A program made the position numbers and the translations under genes. DNA of 64,000 bases from Erythrocercus mccallii (Eukaryota; Chordata; Aves; Passeriformes; Dicruridae), in the NCBI GenBank assembly GCA_013397435.1, contig VZRG01000881.1, positions 237,754 through 301,753 on the forward strand, given 5' to 3'. Within the stretch, counting starts at the first letter, position 1. Each line of letters begins with the position of its first letter. The notes beneath the pieces are model-generated. The model saw only the letters and a program-made list of their open reading frames with translations. It was not told the origin of the DNA and did no database searches. Shown here in pieces: positions 1-13,727 of this stretch.

Positions 1-3000
1 TTTCCAGGCCACAAATCAATGAAGCCTGGGAGCCTCCCTCTCTCTCAGGAAGCCTTGCTGTACCTTTGCCCTGTTCCTAATTCTTGTCTTTAGGCATCAG
101 CTATTGATCCCTGTCAGGGTGAGGACAGGAGCTGGCTGGACCCTCCTCTGACCCAGCACATTCACCCTTAGATTGGTGTGTCATACAGCTTAAGGTACAG
201 CTTGGGCCTTGTGGCAACATTGATGAGCATTTGCAGCTTCAGCAGGGGCAAAAAGGAGGTATCTAGAAGCTAAACAACACATCTGAGAGCAAATATTACA
301 GTGTAGTAGATGCTCAAATTAGTATTAGTTTGTCTCATCAAAAATTAATTACAATCTACCTAACTGCAATTGAATAAATTAGTTGGGCGTAGAAAAGATT
401 AAATATTTAAAGTGGCTGGTGACTGAAAAATAATTGAAAACATAACTCTTTGCCTAAAAATTAATTTTCTTTTATTTTTATTGCTAGCGTGGCCATCAAG
501 AAATCAGAATTCCGTATGTGTGTGCATTCATGCAGATGCACATGACACATATGGAACATTCTTCTAACTTCCCTCTCTCCCTACAACTAAATGTGGGGAA
601 ATATTTTCAATTAATAAAGAAGAGCTCCACTGGCAGAGCCAGAAGAAAGGCTGCGAAACAGGCAAGGGAAAACACATTTTTACTGCTAAGTATTTAGCAA
701 GGTCACCTGCCTCTGCAAAGGCAGGAAAAGAGATCCCCCAGCAGACTCTGAGCACAGCAGGGGATTACACCAATTCATTAGCAGGTATATCTTCTAATTA
801 CAGCCTCGGACATGAGTCCCCACACAGCTGAGCAGGGAACAATTGCTGCTTTTTGCCTTTTCCTCGGGATCAGGCTCAGAGTTTCCTGCTGAGCTCCAGG
901 ACAGCATCAGCACAACCCCACCACAGGCTCCAGCTGCAAGGAAAGCTCTCTGTCATCCCAAAGGATGCTCCTGACTCCTCACAGCTCCAGACCTGGGGAA
1001 GCTGTGGGAGCAACAGCTCACCCCACCTCTGGTAAAGATCTCACATTAATTCACTGCAAAGGTGACATGGGTGAAGAAGAGAATAAAATCAGACTTTGAA
1101 TCCCTCCTTCCAGAAGGCTAATGGTAAAAAATTGGTGGCAATGCAACTCTGGCATGTTTCCAACTGTAACACTCAGAGTGTTGCCCACAGCCGTGTCCCA
1201 GACACACTTTATCATTCACCATGGCTCAGTGAAAAGCATAAATAAAACAGAAATCATCAACACTACTGGCACTCAGCTGTTTGGAGGCTTTTTCCCCCCT
1301 TCCCTGCCAACAAAGCAAATAGTGAAATAGGAGAGCTGCAATTCCAGCGGTAACACCCTCCATTAGAAATTTGGTGGTGTGAAGGGAAATGAACTCAATT
1401 AAAGAATGCAGGCAATAATAAAATGAAGAATATGTTGACTGAGATTAATACAATAGAATACTGTGATGCTGCTGAAGGTCAGCATTGATTTTTGTTATCC
1501 AAGTACAAACTAATGGTATCCAGGAAAAAGGAAGTAAGTGGTTAATCATCCTTGCTGAAGGAACTATTCCCACCATAATAGCATCAATGTTACATTAGGA
1601 GGTTCAAGAGTGTAATTAATATCTTGCTGTGTTAGAAAATGCTATGACACTGCACAGGTTTTTCTGCTGTTGCACATAAGTAAATACTTTTCTGAAAATG
1701 AACCCAAGAAATGCCATGGAAATACTTCCAATTTGAAATAATATCAACCCCTTTCTTCAGCAGGCATTTAACCAAAGCTGCCTCTCAAGTTCAAAAGCAT
1801 TAAGTTGCAGGTTACTGTCTAACTCTCCAGCTGCCAACACTGCATTACACAATTAAGTGTTTTTATTATTATTACTCCTACTATTACAGTCTGCTTAGAC
1901 TATAAAATAAGATCTCTTGGGCTCCTTAGACTCAAACATTTACATCTGCCCTTGTACTGAAGCTCTTCCAGGAGATTATTGTTTCTTCTGCCAGTTCAAT
2001 GGAAAGCAATGATGGAGTTACTGCAATGCATATGCCCTTGTCAAATAATGCTTTCAAAGGGTTGGAAGCACATTTGTGGGGGGGGAAAAAAGCAATGCTG
2101 AACTCACTTCAGCAGTGAGTAGCAACCAGCTTCCATTGAACCGGACAGATCATCAAAATAATCGAGTAACAAAATGAAGCCAGCTCTGCCAACAAGAGCT
2201 GACAGGTTTGTACCAGAGGCAGCTGTGTGATGCAGCCTTCACTGATGGAACAATATCTAAGCGGATTTCCTCTTACTCTAGATTAAAACAGGAATCTAAC
2301 AAGGAAACAATCTTGTCACTCATCTTAGTGTCACAGTTAAGCTACAGGTCTCACTTTCACAGTTACTGGCTCAAGCAGGTCTCTTCATCACAAACTTGAA
2401 ACAAGTTTCTCCAGTCCCAAGTGCACGGCATCAACATTAATTTCTTTCCCAGCTCACTAAAAAGCTTCATTTCCAAATTTAGGATGGCAGAGTTCTTAAC
2501 TCAGTGGTAAGGCAAAGTCAGTGCCTTTCTTTTCCTTTATCCTCTTCACCCCTTTTACACTGAGCCAGGGAGAGATGCTTTGCAGAAGTTGGGACAGATC
2601 ATCACTTTTCCAGCTTCCCCTCTCCTCCTGTGGCTCAGATATCCACACACCTCGGCCAGGTTCCCATGGTGAGGGCTCCACTGCACCCACAGCACTGCAG
2701 GGGTGGGACATGTTCTAAAAACCTCAGCTGACCCAAGGGAAACAAAATTTATCAACCTGCGCAACAACACAGAATTATGCTAACCAGAGAAAGAAACATT
2801 TTTTGATCCATCCCAACAAAAACTTCTAGCCAAGCAAAGTGCATGCTCTGAAACTATTCTGGGATGTATTTTCTATGTTCTGTAATTCAACTACATTCCA
2901 GTTGAAGAACGCTGTTCATTACTAGAAGGTCCCAATACCTTTCCATCTCTTTGCCACAGCTGATAGCACATAAGTGGATCCTATTACAGGATCAGGACAT

Positions 3001-5864
3001 TAGAGCATAAGCTTTTTATACACATACTATACTTCTCTATCAAAGGTATTAACTTGACCACTATTAACTTTAATCTCATTTGAACTCAGTGCATTTCTAT
3101 CTATGCACCCCAAACTGACTTCTCTGTATCTTCTTCAGATGTTTTTGGCCTTTTTTCTTTTTTTTTTTACTCCCTTTTTGTTTTAAATTAAGAGCCTTTA
3201 AGTGCTTTAATTTCAGCAGAAAGGAGAGAGCAGGAGGACACAGGAGAGGGCACAATGACATCTGGCACAGCATCAGGGATGAGAAAAGGCTGAGCAGGGG
3301 ACTGAGGAGTGCCCTGGGCAGCCAAGAAGAGGCCAGAGCAGACCTGGGGCTGGGGGAGGATGCTGAAGCTTTCTAGGAAAAGCGTCAGGAGTTTGGGAAA
3401 AGCTGATGCAAGTTAAAAAGGACCACAAGGAAAGAGAAGCACATGCAAACTCCAGAAGTTTGCCTTCCGTCACACAGCCACATTGCAGCTGCAATTGCAA
3501 ATCACAACTCCCTTAATGTTCTCTCCCCTTTCCAAGCATCCACCAACACCCCTCCTCAGCCTCCACGTGGGAGAGATCTCGAGCTCACCCCTGCAAACAC
3601 CTCCTGCTGCCTGCTCTCAGAGAGAGAAGATTTGCTGGACTTCGACAAAGTCAGCAAATGCCTGAAATACTCTAATTCACCCATAAAATAAGGCAGTGTC
3701 ACAGTGCTTCCGTGGGGAAACGCTGCCTGAAAGTGCTGTAAATCCTAAAGAGTGGAGCAGAAATACAGCACCTGGCAGAGCCAGCCTGAACTGCAGTGCC
3801 TGAACTGCCTTCAGTGCTCAGGTGCCTCAGAGCAATCTTTGATTTGTGCTGAAAACCAAAACAGCTAAAAGGGGACCATGGAACGTCAGGGAGTTTAGAG
3901 TACCCTTCTTACAGAATAGGCTGGATTCTTGTCAGACACAGCTCAAGGCTGCTGGCCCCAGGGCCAGACCCCAGCCAGAAATACGTCATTAAACCCAGGC
4001 AGAGCTTGGCATGACATGAAAAGACTCATTTAGCCACCATGGGCAAAGAAACCATACAGGGCACATGAACCCCATCTAAATCCAAACATGGCTAAAGTAC
4101 AGTAATTAAATACAGATTAAAACTATCTCTAACAGGGCAGCATTTGAGATAGAAATTGGCCTTCCCACTGATAAAAAATTTGTATTTTCTACAGGTGCAC
4201 ACTGCCAGACAGCAGTGCTTACAAGAGAACTGCCTGTGCCATCAGGTGCTCGCATTGCTGCTCTGCCACCCACAGTTCATCACAGCAGCACATAATTGTG
4301 TCCAGTTAAAATACCTTTGGAAATATGAACCCACGGATAGCATGCATGAGAGTTTAGCGTGCTTTTCTTCTTTTTAAAGTGCTCCTAAAACGCCAGATAA
4401 TATTGTTGTCAAAACCACACTGCACTTCTGTGTGTATTTAAGCCAACTCGCACAAATTCAGCTCACGGGTAATTTTTTTTTTTTTAGGCCATTAAAGCTT
4501 AAACAATTTGGATATTGCAAAAAAGCCTATAGCTACCTATCTGCATAGCACTGCAAGCAGTTTGAACACCACTAAAATAAAATTCGTTGACTTGAGTTTA
4601 TCTTTGGTGTGACTTCAGTGGGCCTTTGCCAGGGATAAATTTGCCCACTGGGTTCTGGGACACGAAAGAACTGGGAAATCACAGCTTGTAGAAATGTCAA
4701 TGAGAGGGTTTGGATGTGGGCAAGCCTGTGCATCGAGGAATTCTTCTCATTACAAATCTGCAAACCTTTGGCAGTTTGCAAAATGCTGCTCTTAGAAACA
4801 TTCTGAGGAGCTATAAATAGACTGTTCATCCCATGATAAATTATAATCCGTGAAGACTGCAGGACCAGAAATGTCTATAGCTCTGGGTTCTCTCTACAAG
4901 CTTTCACGACTTCTCTGACCTAATTTTCAGACTTCAAGTTTTCATCTGTGTGTGTCCTTGTCTATAGATGAATGTCAGAGTCACTTCTGAGGTTTTCCCA
5001 TTTCTAACAAAATGTAGTCTTTTTAAGAGTCAAAACCTGACACCAGTCATACGAACTGAAATGCTCTTGTGACATCCTCAGTTCAAAAAAAAACACAGAG
5101 AAAGGCCCAAGTTCCTACAGTCTGATGTCCCTGAAACTTCTGATTTTCAGAAGCTATATAGTTTCACTGTGTCTCACAAGAAAATTCAGAAATTTTGATG
5201 CAACCTCCTGAACCCTTGAGCCAGCCTGGAGTTACAGCCACACACTCTGCTCCTGGGGATCAGCTACTGAAAGGCTGAACTTCACCAGCTCTAAGCTGAA
5301 TTCAGAGTAGAAACTGATGCAGGTTCCTACTTACTCATCTCCTCTTATCAAGAAAAGCTTTTCTGCTCTGATTGCTCACTAAGCTGGAACACTGACACAG
5401 GAGGACAGCACGCACTCCTCACAAAAAATATAAAACAATAATTAGAGGAGGAAAAGTGTATGATCAAATTTGCAGCCTGTGTAACTCAGACTGGAGTTTT
5501 TAAGTTCATGACTACAGAGTAATTTTTTTTCCTTTTCAGATCCATACTGAGCATTGTGGTTTTCCAATCAATCCAAAGAGATGTGACAGCCACAATGCAC
5601 TGACAGCCATTACAATTATACACAGGCAATTATTGCTGGGCCAGAGACTCATGGGAAATGCGCTTTCCCCTTCCTATTTCACTGTGAAAGGACAACAAAA
5701 AGTAGTTAAAGTATATATTAATGGTTTTCCAAATAATATACTTGATTACATGTACTGCAGAATATTTTTTCTTCATGTTTCTATAATAAATCTGACCAGG
5801 AAAAGCAAATTTATGCCCACAGTTGGTATCATTATAAACTCAACTCATTTGATGTGAAAAACCT
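1..5864. other. Unique noncoding sequence, no gene seen
   Basis: I see no gene, known repeat or RNA here. The stretch alternates AT-rich parts (about 300-480) with plainer parts. Reading frames on both strands are short (at most about 85 codons), match no family I know, and often overlap a comparable frame on the other strand. Minor landmarks are a G8 run followed by A6 near 2076, a T-rich tract at 3151-3169, a purine-rich tract at 3217-3365 and a T13 run at 4473-4485. The short open frames in the purine-rich tract have no convincing splice sites. Confidence 0.6.
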
Positions 5865-6060
5865 ACAGTTTAATTGCTTGATTTAGATTTTGGCTGGTAA
5901 AATGCGTACTGAAACATTACTATTTTAATTATGTTAATTTATAACTGAAAAGCTAAATTTGCAAAGGCAATAACATTAATTATTTACTTGCCCATTAAAG
6001 TTGAATATTTATTACCAGGATAATTGGCTTCATAAGTCTGCCAAAAAAATTAAAAACCAG
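5865..6060. promoter_or_regulatory. Candidate conserved noncoding element
   Basis: This block is AT-rich without being simple repeat. It is dense in homeodomain-type cores (TTAATT, ATTAAT, TAATTG) and has no open frame of note. That texture is typical of deeply conserved vertebrate enhancers, but no conservation can be measured from one sequence. The call rests on motif density and look only. Confidence 0.2.
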
Positions 6061-7030
6061 TTTATGTACTGACTTACAGAGGAGTGAGTGATACTGTAGC
6101 ATCTCTCAGCAGGTTGTATGTGTTTAATGGATTGCTCTGATCTACAATTCCATTTCTTTTATTTATAGTCTGTTACGTGTAGTTTTTTCAAAAGACTTTA
6201 CTTTTTTTCCTTTAGAAAGATGCCAGTTGTGACTCAGAGCAAGCTCCTTTACTGCTCTGCAGCCAAAATCCTTTGTGCAGTGTGAGGGACTTCCACAGGT
6301 CTTAATAATTTATAAAGATTGCATCTCACCTGGTCATCTAAATGCTCACTGAATGTAGGATTACACTGGGTTAATCAGCTGAAAAAGGAAACAGTGACCC
6401 AAAATAATCCAGCTCACAGACAGAACAGGAGGGTTAAGAAAAACCAGTAGTGAGGAGTCTCCACCTTTGCTGGTATTTTAGCTCCATTTCCATTTGCAAG
6501 ATAGCAAATATATTCAATGCCTATTTATGCATGCATCCTCAGAGTAATACAATTAACTTACTAATGCTCACGGAACAATTTGTATATTACCTTGATGTAG
6601 GATGAAAGGCTAATTTTGATTGCTGTCTAGACACAAATGCTAATTCCATTTGGCAATGTCTTTCACCAAGCAGACACCTTCCCTTCCTGCTTATGTTCCT
6701 TCAATATGTGACTTTCCCAGCAGGTACAGGATCACTGAAGAGCTGCAGCACCATGGCCATCAGCAGGAGACAGGATGGACTTCTGTCACTTTCATTTTCT
6801 CTCAGAGCTGGGTAAAAACCTGCTTTGACTGAGGTCTGCAGAGTGCACAAGTTCACCTGAAGAGCCAGCCCTGAGGCAGTGCTCATGGAGACAGTAACTA
6901 GGATTACAATCAATATTTATTTATTCAGGCGTCCTCAAAACAGGATGATTACGTCCAGATTACAGTCTGAACTTCCAGCCATGCTATAATTATATTGCCC
7001 AGGAAGGACAGGAGCATCCATGAAAGAGAG
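6061..7030. other. Unique noncoding sequence
   Basis: Nothing recognised. A CAG followed by GTGAGA on the minus strand near 6331 resembles a splice donor, but the open segment before it would be only about 19 bp from the nearest AG, so I do not call an exon. Confidence 0.5.
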
Positions 7031-7090
7031 GCAGTAGGTCAGCGGATTTGGCATCTTGTCTTGAGTGAGAAGGAATGGGTTGAACCACAG
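7031..7090 (+). repeat. Possible ancient tRNA-derived SINE head
   Basis: TAGGTCAGCGG at 7035-7045 resembles the RNA polymerase III A box (TRGYNNAGYGG). GGTTGAACC at 7078-7086 resembles the B box (GGTTCRANNC). Their starts are 43 bp apart, which is normal spacing for a tRNA or a tRNA-derived SINE such as MIR. The sequence between does not fold as a clean tRNA by eye and the B box has lost its central CG, so a working tRNA is unlikely. The flanks give no clear SINE body. It could be a diverged MIR/CORE-SINE relic or a coincidence. Confidence 0.27.
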
Positions 7091-7256
7091 TTTAAAACTT
7101 TTCTGTCCTTATTTTTTTTTTTCCTGCAACTCTTCTGCAGCTGCCTGCAGCCCAGAAAACATGGAATGTCTGAACCTCAGTCTTGGGAGACAATAATCTG
7201 GCTTTAAATATCTGCATCTCACACTGCCATCTCACATGGCTGAACTCAGGACAGTT

Positions 7257-7301
7257 ATTTTTATTAGTATTGTTGTTGATGATGTTATTATTATTATTAT
7301 A
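7257..7301. repeat. (ATT)n/(GTT)n microsatellite
   Basis: A T-rich trinucleotide stretch, imperfect at its left end (TTATTAG, TTGTTG, ATGATG), ends in an uninterrupted ATT run at about 7284-7300. It is a simple repeat likely to vary in length between individuals. Confidence 0.8.
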
Positions 7302-8539
7302 AAATTGATACAGGGGAAAGAAAAATCAAACCCCAAAACTTCTAATTGAAAACCTGAGGTTTCTTTGTCCATGTGTAGCTCTCATAATACAAGAGACTTC
7401 TGTCTTTCCTCAAATTATGCAGGACACTGATCCTCTTGCCAACAGGGCAGGCATGCCAGTATCTCTAAGCGCCAATTTTCCCTGACTACAAAAGCAGCAG
7501 AGCTCAGCACAACCCAGCGCTGCATGGCTACAAGACACAAAAGAGGAAAAGCCAGAAGAATTTGCTCACACCCACACCCAACCTGTGATGCTGAAGACAC
7601 ATTTCCTGCCAGGATAATTCAGTGCCCCCAGAATGACAAGGGGTGGTATTTCAAGTGAGAATGCTAAATCAGATTGGAGCTGGAGCTGTTCCATGCCCAC
7701 ATCCAGGACATCCCAGGGGTTGCAGGGGAAGGCTCCTACCCTCAGGCTCCCCGAGCACAATTCCCATGGTCACCTGCACAGAGTGCAAGGCTCCCCACTC
7801 ATTCTTGCATTTAAACCAGAACGGGGGCTTCCCCTGCTGCCTGCTCTGCTCAGGGCAGCAGTCAGCTTACACACATTAAACAGGCATGGAAGCAACCACA
7901 GCAATCCTATCTGTATCTGGGAGTTCGGTGCAACACTTCCCTCCCTGACAGCCTGAGCAGATCGGAAATGATCCATATGGTGACACTCACTCAGACACAA
8001 CGATGCTACTTTCAAGGCTTTCCCTCAGAAATATGTGACTTGCCTAAATACATCTGCAGCTTCTTCCTCTCAGCAAAGCACAGACCAATGAGGTAATAGC
8101 TAAGAATCACTAAGCAGGGTAGCGTAAGGCATTTCTCTACCTTTAAAAATTTGTTACTTAGACCAAAGGTCAAAGTTTCAGAAATAGTAATTATTCAGAA
8201 AGCTATTAGGAGTTCAAGTCCATATAAAACTCATTTATTTGTAAAATGCACCACTGAAATGTAAATTTTTTTAAGAACTTTGCTAACTCCAACGTAAAAA
8301 ATATTTCTTAGGGAAAATACTAAACCCCAAGTATTTTTGTTTAAAAAGCTAACTCTAGAAGTTTTGTGCTGCTCCATTTTGGTTTCAGCCCCATGTTTGC
8401 TGAACCTGGCCTCTCCCTTGCTATCAAGGTATTAATGGTTTGGCACCAACCACTGCCGACACATCAGACTGTGAATTCTAGATCAGCTCTGGCAGGAAGC
8501 TGCAAACCTCACAGATAAAGACCTGGTATGAGGCAGGGG
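7302..8539. other. Unique noncoding sequence
   Basis: This stretch is moderately GC-rich around 7560-7960, where overlapping open frames of up to 107 codons occur on both strands. They match no family I know, show no repeats or motifs, and read equally well in both directions. That is what GC-rich noncoding DNA gives. Confidence 0.55.
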
Positions 8540-8980
8540 TGGTAAACAAGGATAATGCCGCACGACAGACAACTAGCAGCAGAGAGGATGGCAAACAGAA
8601 GATAATTGTCAAGCATGTGGTATTTTTAGCAACAATCAACCAAAATGCCTTAGACATCAATTTCAAGCCACTTAATCCTCTTAATGACATGCTATGGCAT
8701 TTGTTTGTGATTAGGGTTTCACTTTGTTTTCTATAGAAGATTCCCCTCAGACTCCTGCATTCAATGTGCTTTGTAAATAGCTCTGCCAGGACGCTGAGTA
8801 TTAGGTCAGAGTTTACTTATCACAGTGCTAAATTATTCCAGCTGGGTCATTATTAATTCTCCTAATTTTACTGTCATTTGCTATCATTACAACAACGCAG
8901 CACCCTATGGATACGTTTATTACAGAGCATAAATCCAGGGCTCGACTAAGCTGCTGAAATGCCTACTCTGCAATCTTTAT
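8540..8980. promoter_or_regulatory. Candidate conserved noncoding element cluster
   Basis: This is balanced, non-repetitive AT-rich sequence with several homeodomain-like cores (TTAATCC, TTAATGACAT, TATTAATT at 8851, CTAATTTTA) and octamer-like TTTATGCAAAA near 8977. It resembles a vertebrate ultraconserved or enhancer block. No long open frame is present and conservation cannot be tested here. Confidence 0.28.
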
Positions 8981-11900
8981 GCAAAAGCCTGAGGAGTGTT
9001 TAAAAAGAATTATCTTTAGGAAAACTTTTTAAAGGCTTACCTCTAGCTCCCCATCCTCCACCCACCCATCACATTTCTGCACGATGTTAGGTAAGTTTGC
9101 AGCATGTGATACTCCCCTGCAGTACAGGCTGTGGCCCATGGCAAAGCTCTTTCATGGTAAATACACTGGGGAAAGGGATGCTGGAGAGAGAGCAAAGAGG
9201 ATGGTACTGCAGTCTATGCAATTTCCACTGAGAGAAAGCATTTATAAAAATAGACATTTAAAAATATCCTAATGTATATTCCTCCCCCCCTTCGGAGAGT
9301 TTATGCACTGCATATATCCTTTTCCTAACACAAGCATATGCTTGATTGGGTCTCGATTCAGCAAAGCAATTCATTCAGGGAAGGGCTTTTAGCACCTGTT
9401 AAAACCTGTCAGACAAAAACTTAAGCAGATGCTTCAGTGTTTTTCTAAATCAGGACTGTAACTGGATTTACCAGTGCACAAATTGCTCCATGTCATACAG
9501 ACTGTGAAATTTTGGTTCTGTTATGAAGGCAACTGTCCACCTGTCTTGAGTCTGGTAACAAGAGGCCATGACTCAGGTTTTAAGCAGCTGCCCTGAAACA
9601 GCCCTGAACGTGGCCAGTGCTGTCCCCTTTCCCACATTACCTCCCCGCAGGAAAGCTGCAGCATTTTATCAGTACAGCAGACCCCAGATAAATAACAGAG
9701 GTACTAGACCTGGTTTTGTTGCTTCCCTCCCAGGCTGTCCACATCCTTAGGGAACATCATGTCCCAGCAGCCATGCTCAGCTCAGGGTCCACAGCAACAT
9801 CCCCTGAGCTCACCTGAAGCAGTGGCCCCCATACAACAATTCTGTATGTGCACCTGGGTTTCATTTTTAGGGACTGGGGCTCACCCACACTTGGGAATTG
9901 TACTTTTTGGTCCGTCATTCAAACAACCGATGAAAATTAAGGCAGATACTTCTCACACCCCACAGCTAAAACGTCCAGTAACATCTGAGTTAAACATTAA
10001 TATACTGCTTTTAAGACTTTGTTAGAGTATAGGCAGTAGTAGCTGTTGCACAGTGAAATCTTTGCTACCTGAAACTCTGCTAAAAGAAATTCAGTGATCC
10101 GCTGATCAGGAACTTTGACAGTCACAAGTCTGAGCTCTCTCTCAGGTATAAGAACATAATGCTCATGTGAGCATCACACTCCTGGTTACAAAGTGCTTTT
10201 GCTTTCCTCCTCTCTTGGGTATTAGTCACACAATCAGAAAAAGAAATCAGATAAGTTTGGGCTTAAAGCATGTCAGTTACTACGTGCTTCTCACAGGTAT
10301 GTGCTCACAGGTAATTTGCTCTGTATCTTCTTGGGTATTTACAAATCTCTGTTTCCCTTGTAGTGTCCTCTGTGATGACAGGTACTGTGTTTGCCTTCCT
10401 CCAGAATTCTGACAATCGCCCTATTCTCCATAAGCTTCTGAGAGTTGTAAATAATTCAGTGGGTACATTTCATAAGGCCACACTGACCCAAATATATCAC
10501 AGTTACCTAAATACTCCTTATCTTGTTCTTGCCTTTGCTCATAAGCCCTTTTACAGGGAACACTGTTACAGATCTGACACAGTTATTAACCTTTCTGTGA
10601 AGAGCAGTGCAAAATAATGGCATTTTGTATTTCTGTCTTCTCTTCTAGTCCATTTATTTGCTTCCCTTTCTTCCTGATGGACTTCTGCCTTCCTCTTACT
10701 TCCAGAGCGTTTTTAAGTCATACCGTAACCTTTTATAGCCGTAACTGATTTTGCCTCTATGTCCTTCTGATTTTAGCCTGTGTGGCTGCACAGCTGGTGG
10801 TGGTCTTGGCCACACATCTTTGGTTTGTTCCATTTGTACCAATACACGTTACTGAAAAGTTTTCTTTGCTGTGCTACTCCCCCAAAATTATCCTTGCGCA
10901 TAGAGCCTCTATTCCACAGCACTGCTTTAGTTAACAAGTTTGCACAAAGGATTCTCCACATGAAAACGGAAATTTTCCTCTTCTGAGATTTGGCACCCCA
11001 GCTCATTATTCCAAACAAGCACAAAAGGGGAATCCCTTTGGTAATCCATTACTCTCTCCCCAAACCCAACCCACTCAGACATTCCAAAAAGAAGTTACAT
11101 GATGTAGCCTATAATTCTGGCCAAGAACATATCTGTGTCCTAAGTTGTCTGCATACAGCCCACTGATCAGCACAAGTTAATATTCCTCACTAAGAGCAAC
11201 ACCCTTGAAAAAATGTCCCACAACCAATTCCAGATGCTCTCCACTTACCCCGTCTTCACAGCTTCTCTCTTAAATATTCTGGTGGCATCATTCCTTCTTC
11301 AATACTTTTTGGATTTTTTACACCTTGGTCACGACCCCTCTTAATCTCTTCTATTCTAATGAATATAAACATAATTTTCTTAACCTCGCCTCCTGTTTTA
11401 TAACCTCTGAGGTCCTTTATCATCTTTGTCAAGACTGTATCCATAATTAGAGTATGTAAAAAAGATCAAAAGGAACGAACAAGAAAGTGCCTACTTGACA
11501 CAAATTGTTACATGAATAAGCAACATCTTCAGCCCGGACTCACCCTTCCCATCCCAAGCCAGTGTCAGAGGGCAAGCGGCTGCTGATTCCCGCACATCAG
11601 GTGGTGTAGCCAGGATAGGTTTTGTCACTGCAGGGTGCTCCACTCCCCGTTCTGCAACATTCACCTTTTCTGCTGTTTGTGCTAACTCCTTACAGCTGCA
11701 CACACAGACACCTGCCTTTATATTCCACGCAGGTAAATGGAAATGTTGGGTATCAGACAGGCTGCCCTCCACCCCCTGTGCACACACAGCCCACACACAG
11801 CCAGGTACACTCGCACAGGCTGTTCCCTGCAGGTCCTCACAGGCACACAGGTGTAGGGGCAGGGTCAATATTGCTGTTCTCAGCGAAGAGAACATTTCTT

Positions 11901-13727
11901 CGTACAAGAATTGCAGATGAAGATAACGCAACAACTGGCCTTCAGTGCTCACAGTGACCAGCATTCCTCAGCTGGACAGATCCCTGAATACTCCACTGAT
12001 TAGCAGAGTAGAAGTTTCAAAGGGATGCACCTAAAATCACAGAAATGCCCAGGGCCTGGAAGTTAAACGCCTTACAGAGAATATCACTGTTTACATATGG
12101 ATTATCCTGTATGATATTCAGAATTTGTAATTTGCCACAGCAGATCAGACATGTGCTCTGTTTAGACCATAAAGCTGAATCAGACAGCAGCAAAAGCAGA
12201 TGCTTCAGGGAAGGGTTTGAGAAACCTCAGCAAACAGTTACACAACAACTAAACCACCTGGGCTGTTTTCTTCCCCATCTTGATTCACAGAGAGCAGGCA
12301 GATAACCTGAAAAGAAAGAATTTCTCTACCTCTATCGAGAATCTCCCTTTCAGTGTTTGCCACTGATGCTGAATGGTCTCACTGCTGTGAAATCAGGTCC
12401 AACCCTCTGGACTTCAGCTCTTGAGCTTTTGTTCTTGGTGGCACCTTGTCCCAGTTTGTCCCCCAGCCTCAGCAACTCCACAGCTCATCCCACACCCACA
12501 AAACCTGAAATCACAACCCCACAACCAAACTGTGCTGCTCTTCCAAAAGAGGTTCCTTGCAAAATTTGCTCACACATTAGTGAATCACACCTAATCTGTT
12601 TTGCACAGGCAAATGTAAGGTGTTTTACTATGGAAATGTATGCCAAAACATCTTCCCACAGAGTGTGGCTCTCCGTGGTGTTACGTGGGGCTGACACTGC
12701 AGTGCGTTTTACAGAACACAAGGCTGCAACCTGTTTGCAGTGGGGTAGCAACCTGTTCAAGCATAAAAGGTGAAAATGAATTTATTTGTCCTTGGCACGC
12801 TTCGCAACCACGTATCTGCTGCTCAGCAGGTACAGCCAGTAGTAACAACCTGCAGAAGGAAATGGTACTAAAACTGCAGCCCACGCCAAACTTACGACTC
12901 TATTTTTCTTCTCCATTATTAGCTATCAGATGGTTACTATGAAACATTATCTGCGTATTTCATCATGCCTACATTTATGCTCCACGAGCAAATCAGCAGC
13001 TGAAAATAGCTTTGCACTCCTCCAAGAAACCTCGCTGCCTTTACAAGATCTAAAGTTGGTGGTTCTCTATCAGCACCTTATTTACCGAGGCAATTCCCAC
13101 GCCGCTGAGATTCATCCTCACGGAGGGTGGGAGATCTGCACTGCTGTCAGTGCCACTGATCTTTGAAAGGAAAATGCAGCTGCAGCTTGGAACAGCAAGG
13201 GCACTCAGCTGCTTGACTGGGTTAGGGCTGTAGGATGCAACAAGCGTTCACAACACTGCTATTTACTGCCAAAATATCACCCAACGGCTTGGATACATCA
13301 GGAAAATGATTCCATGACATTTGCTTTGTGGGTTTCTTGGTTTCATTTGAGTTTCAAAAAGGTTTTTCAGTCCCCTCAGATAAAGCAACAACTTGATCTT
13401 TCCCTCCCACAAACAAATTTTGACTTTAAATCAGCTCTTTGTGGAGAACTGAGTAGCTGCCACATTACAATACTCTGGATCAGATTTTCAAACTGGTATG
13501 AGCTTAAAATAACAATGAAGTTCATATTTCTTCACCAGATGCACATTTGTAGACAAATTCTGCTCATAATTCTGCTGTCCTCCTGAAGATGCAAAATCCA
13601 GGAGCTCATACCTCTTCCACATCTACCACCTGGGCAGCAGGAACAGAGCTCAGCCCAGAGAGGACTATAATTGAACTTAGACCAGGTCCACCACTTTCTG
13701 GCTTCTAAACCAAGCAAATAATTCCAT
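8981..13727. other. Unique noncoding sequence
   Basis: No gene or recognised repeat. Splice-like signals on both strands cluster at 9038-9090 (see findings). From about 10160 to 10760 the plus strand becomes pyrimidine-rich, a local reversal of the window's general A/C bias. Open frames of 100-157 codons at 11491-12942 overlap on opposite strands and resemble no known protein. Confidence 0.55.

Noticed and set aside
11491..11964. 157-codon minus-strand open frame overlapping a 111-codon plus-strand frame
   Set aside because: Open on both strands in a GC-rich patch, with no family resemblance and no splice support.
12031..12062. AATCACAGAAATGCCCAGGG-like phrase resembling a CR1 3' end
   Set aside because: Only about 30 bp agree and the usual following CR1 text (GGTTGGAAGG, then the CCATCCAACC region) is absent.
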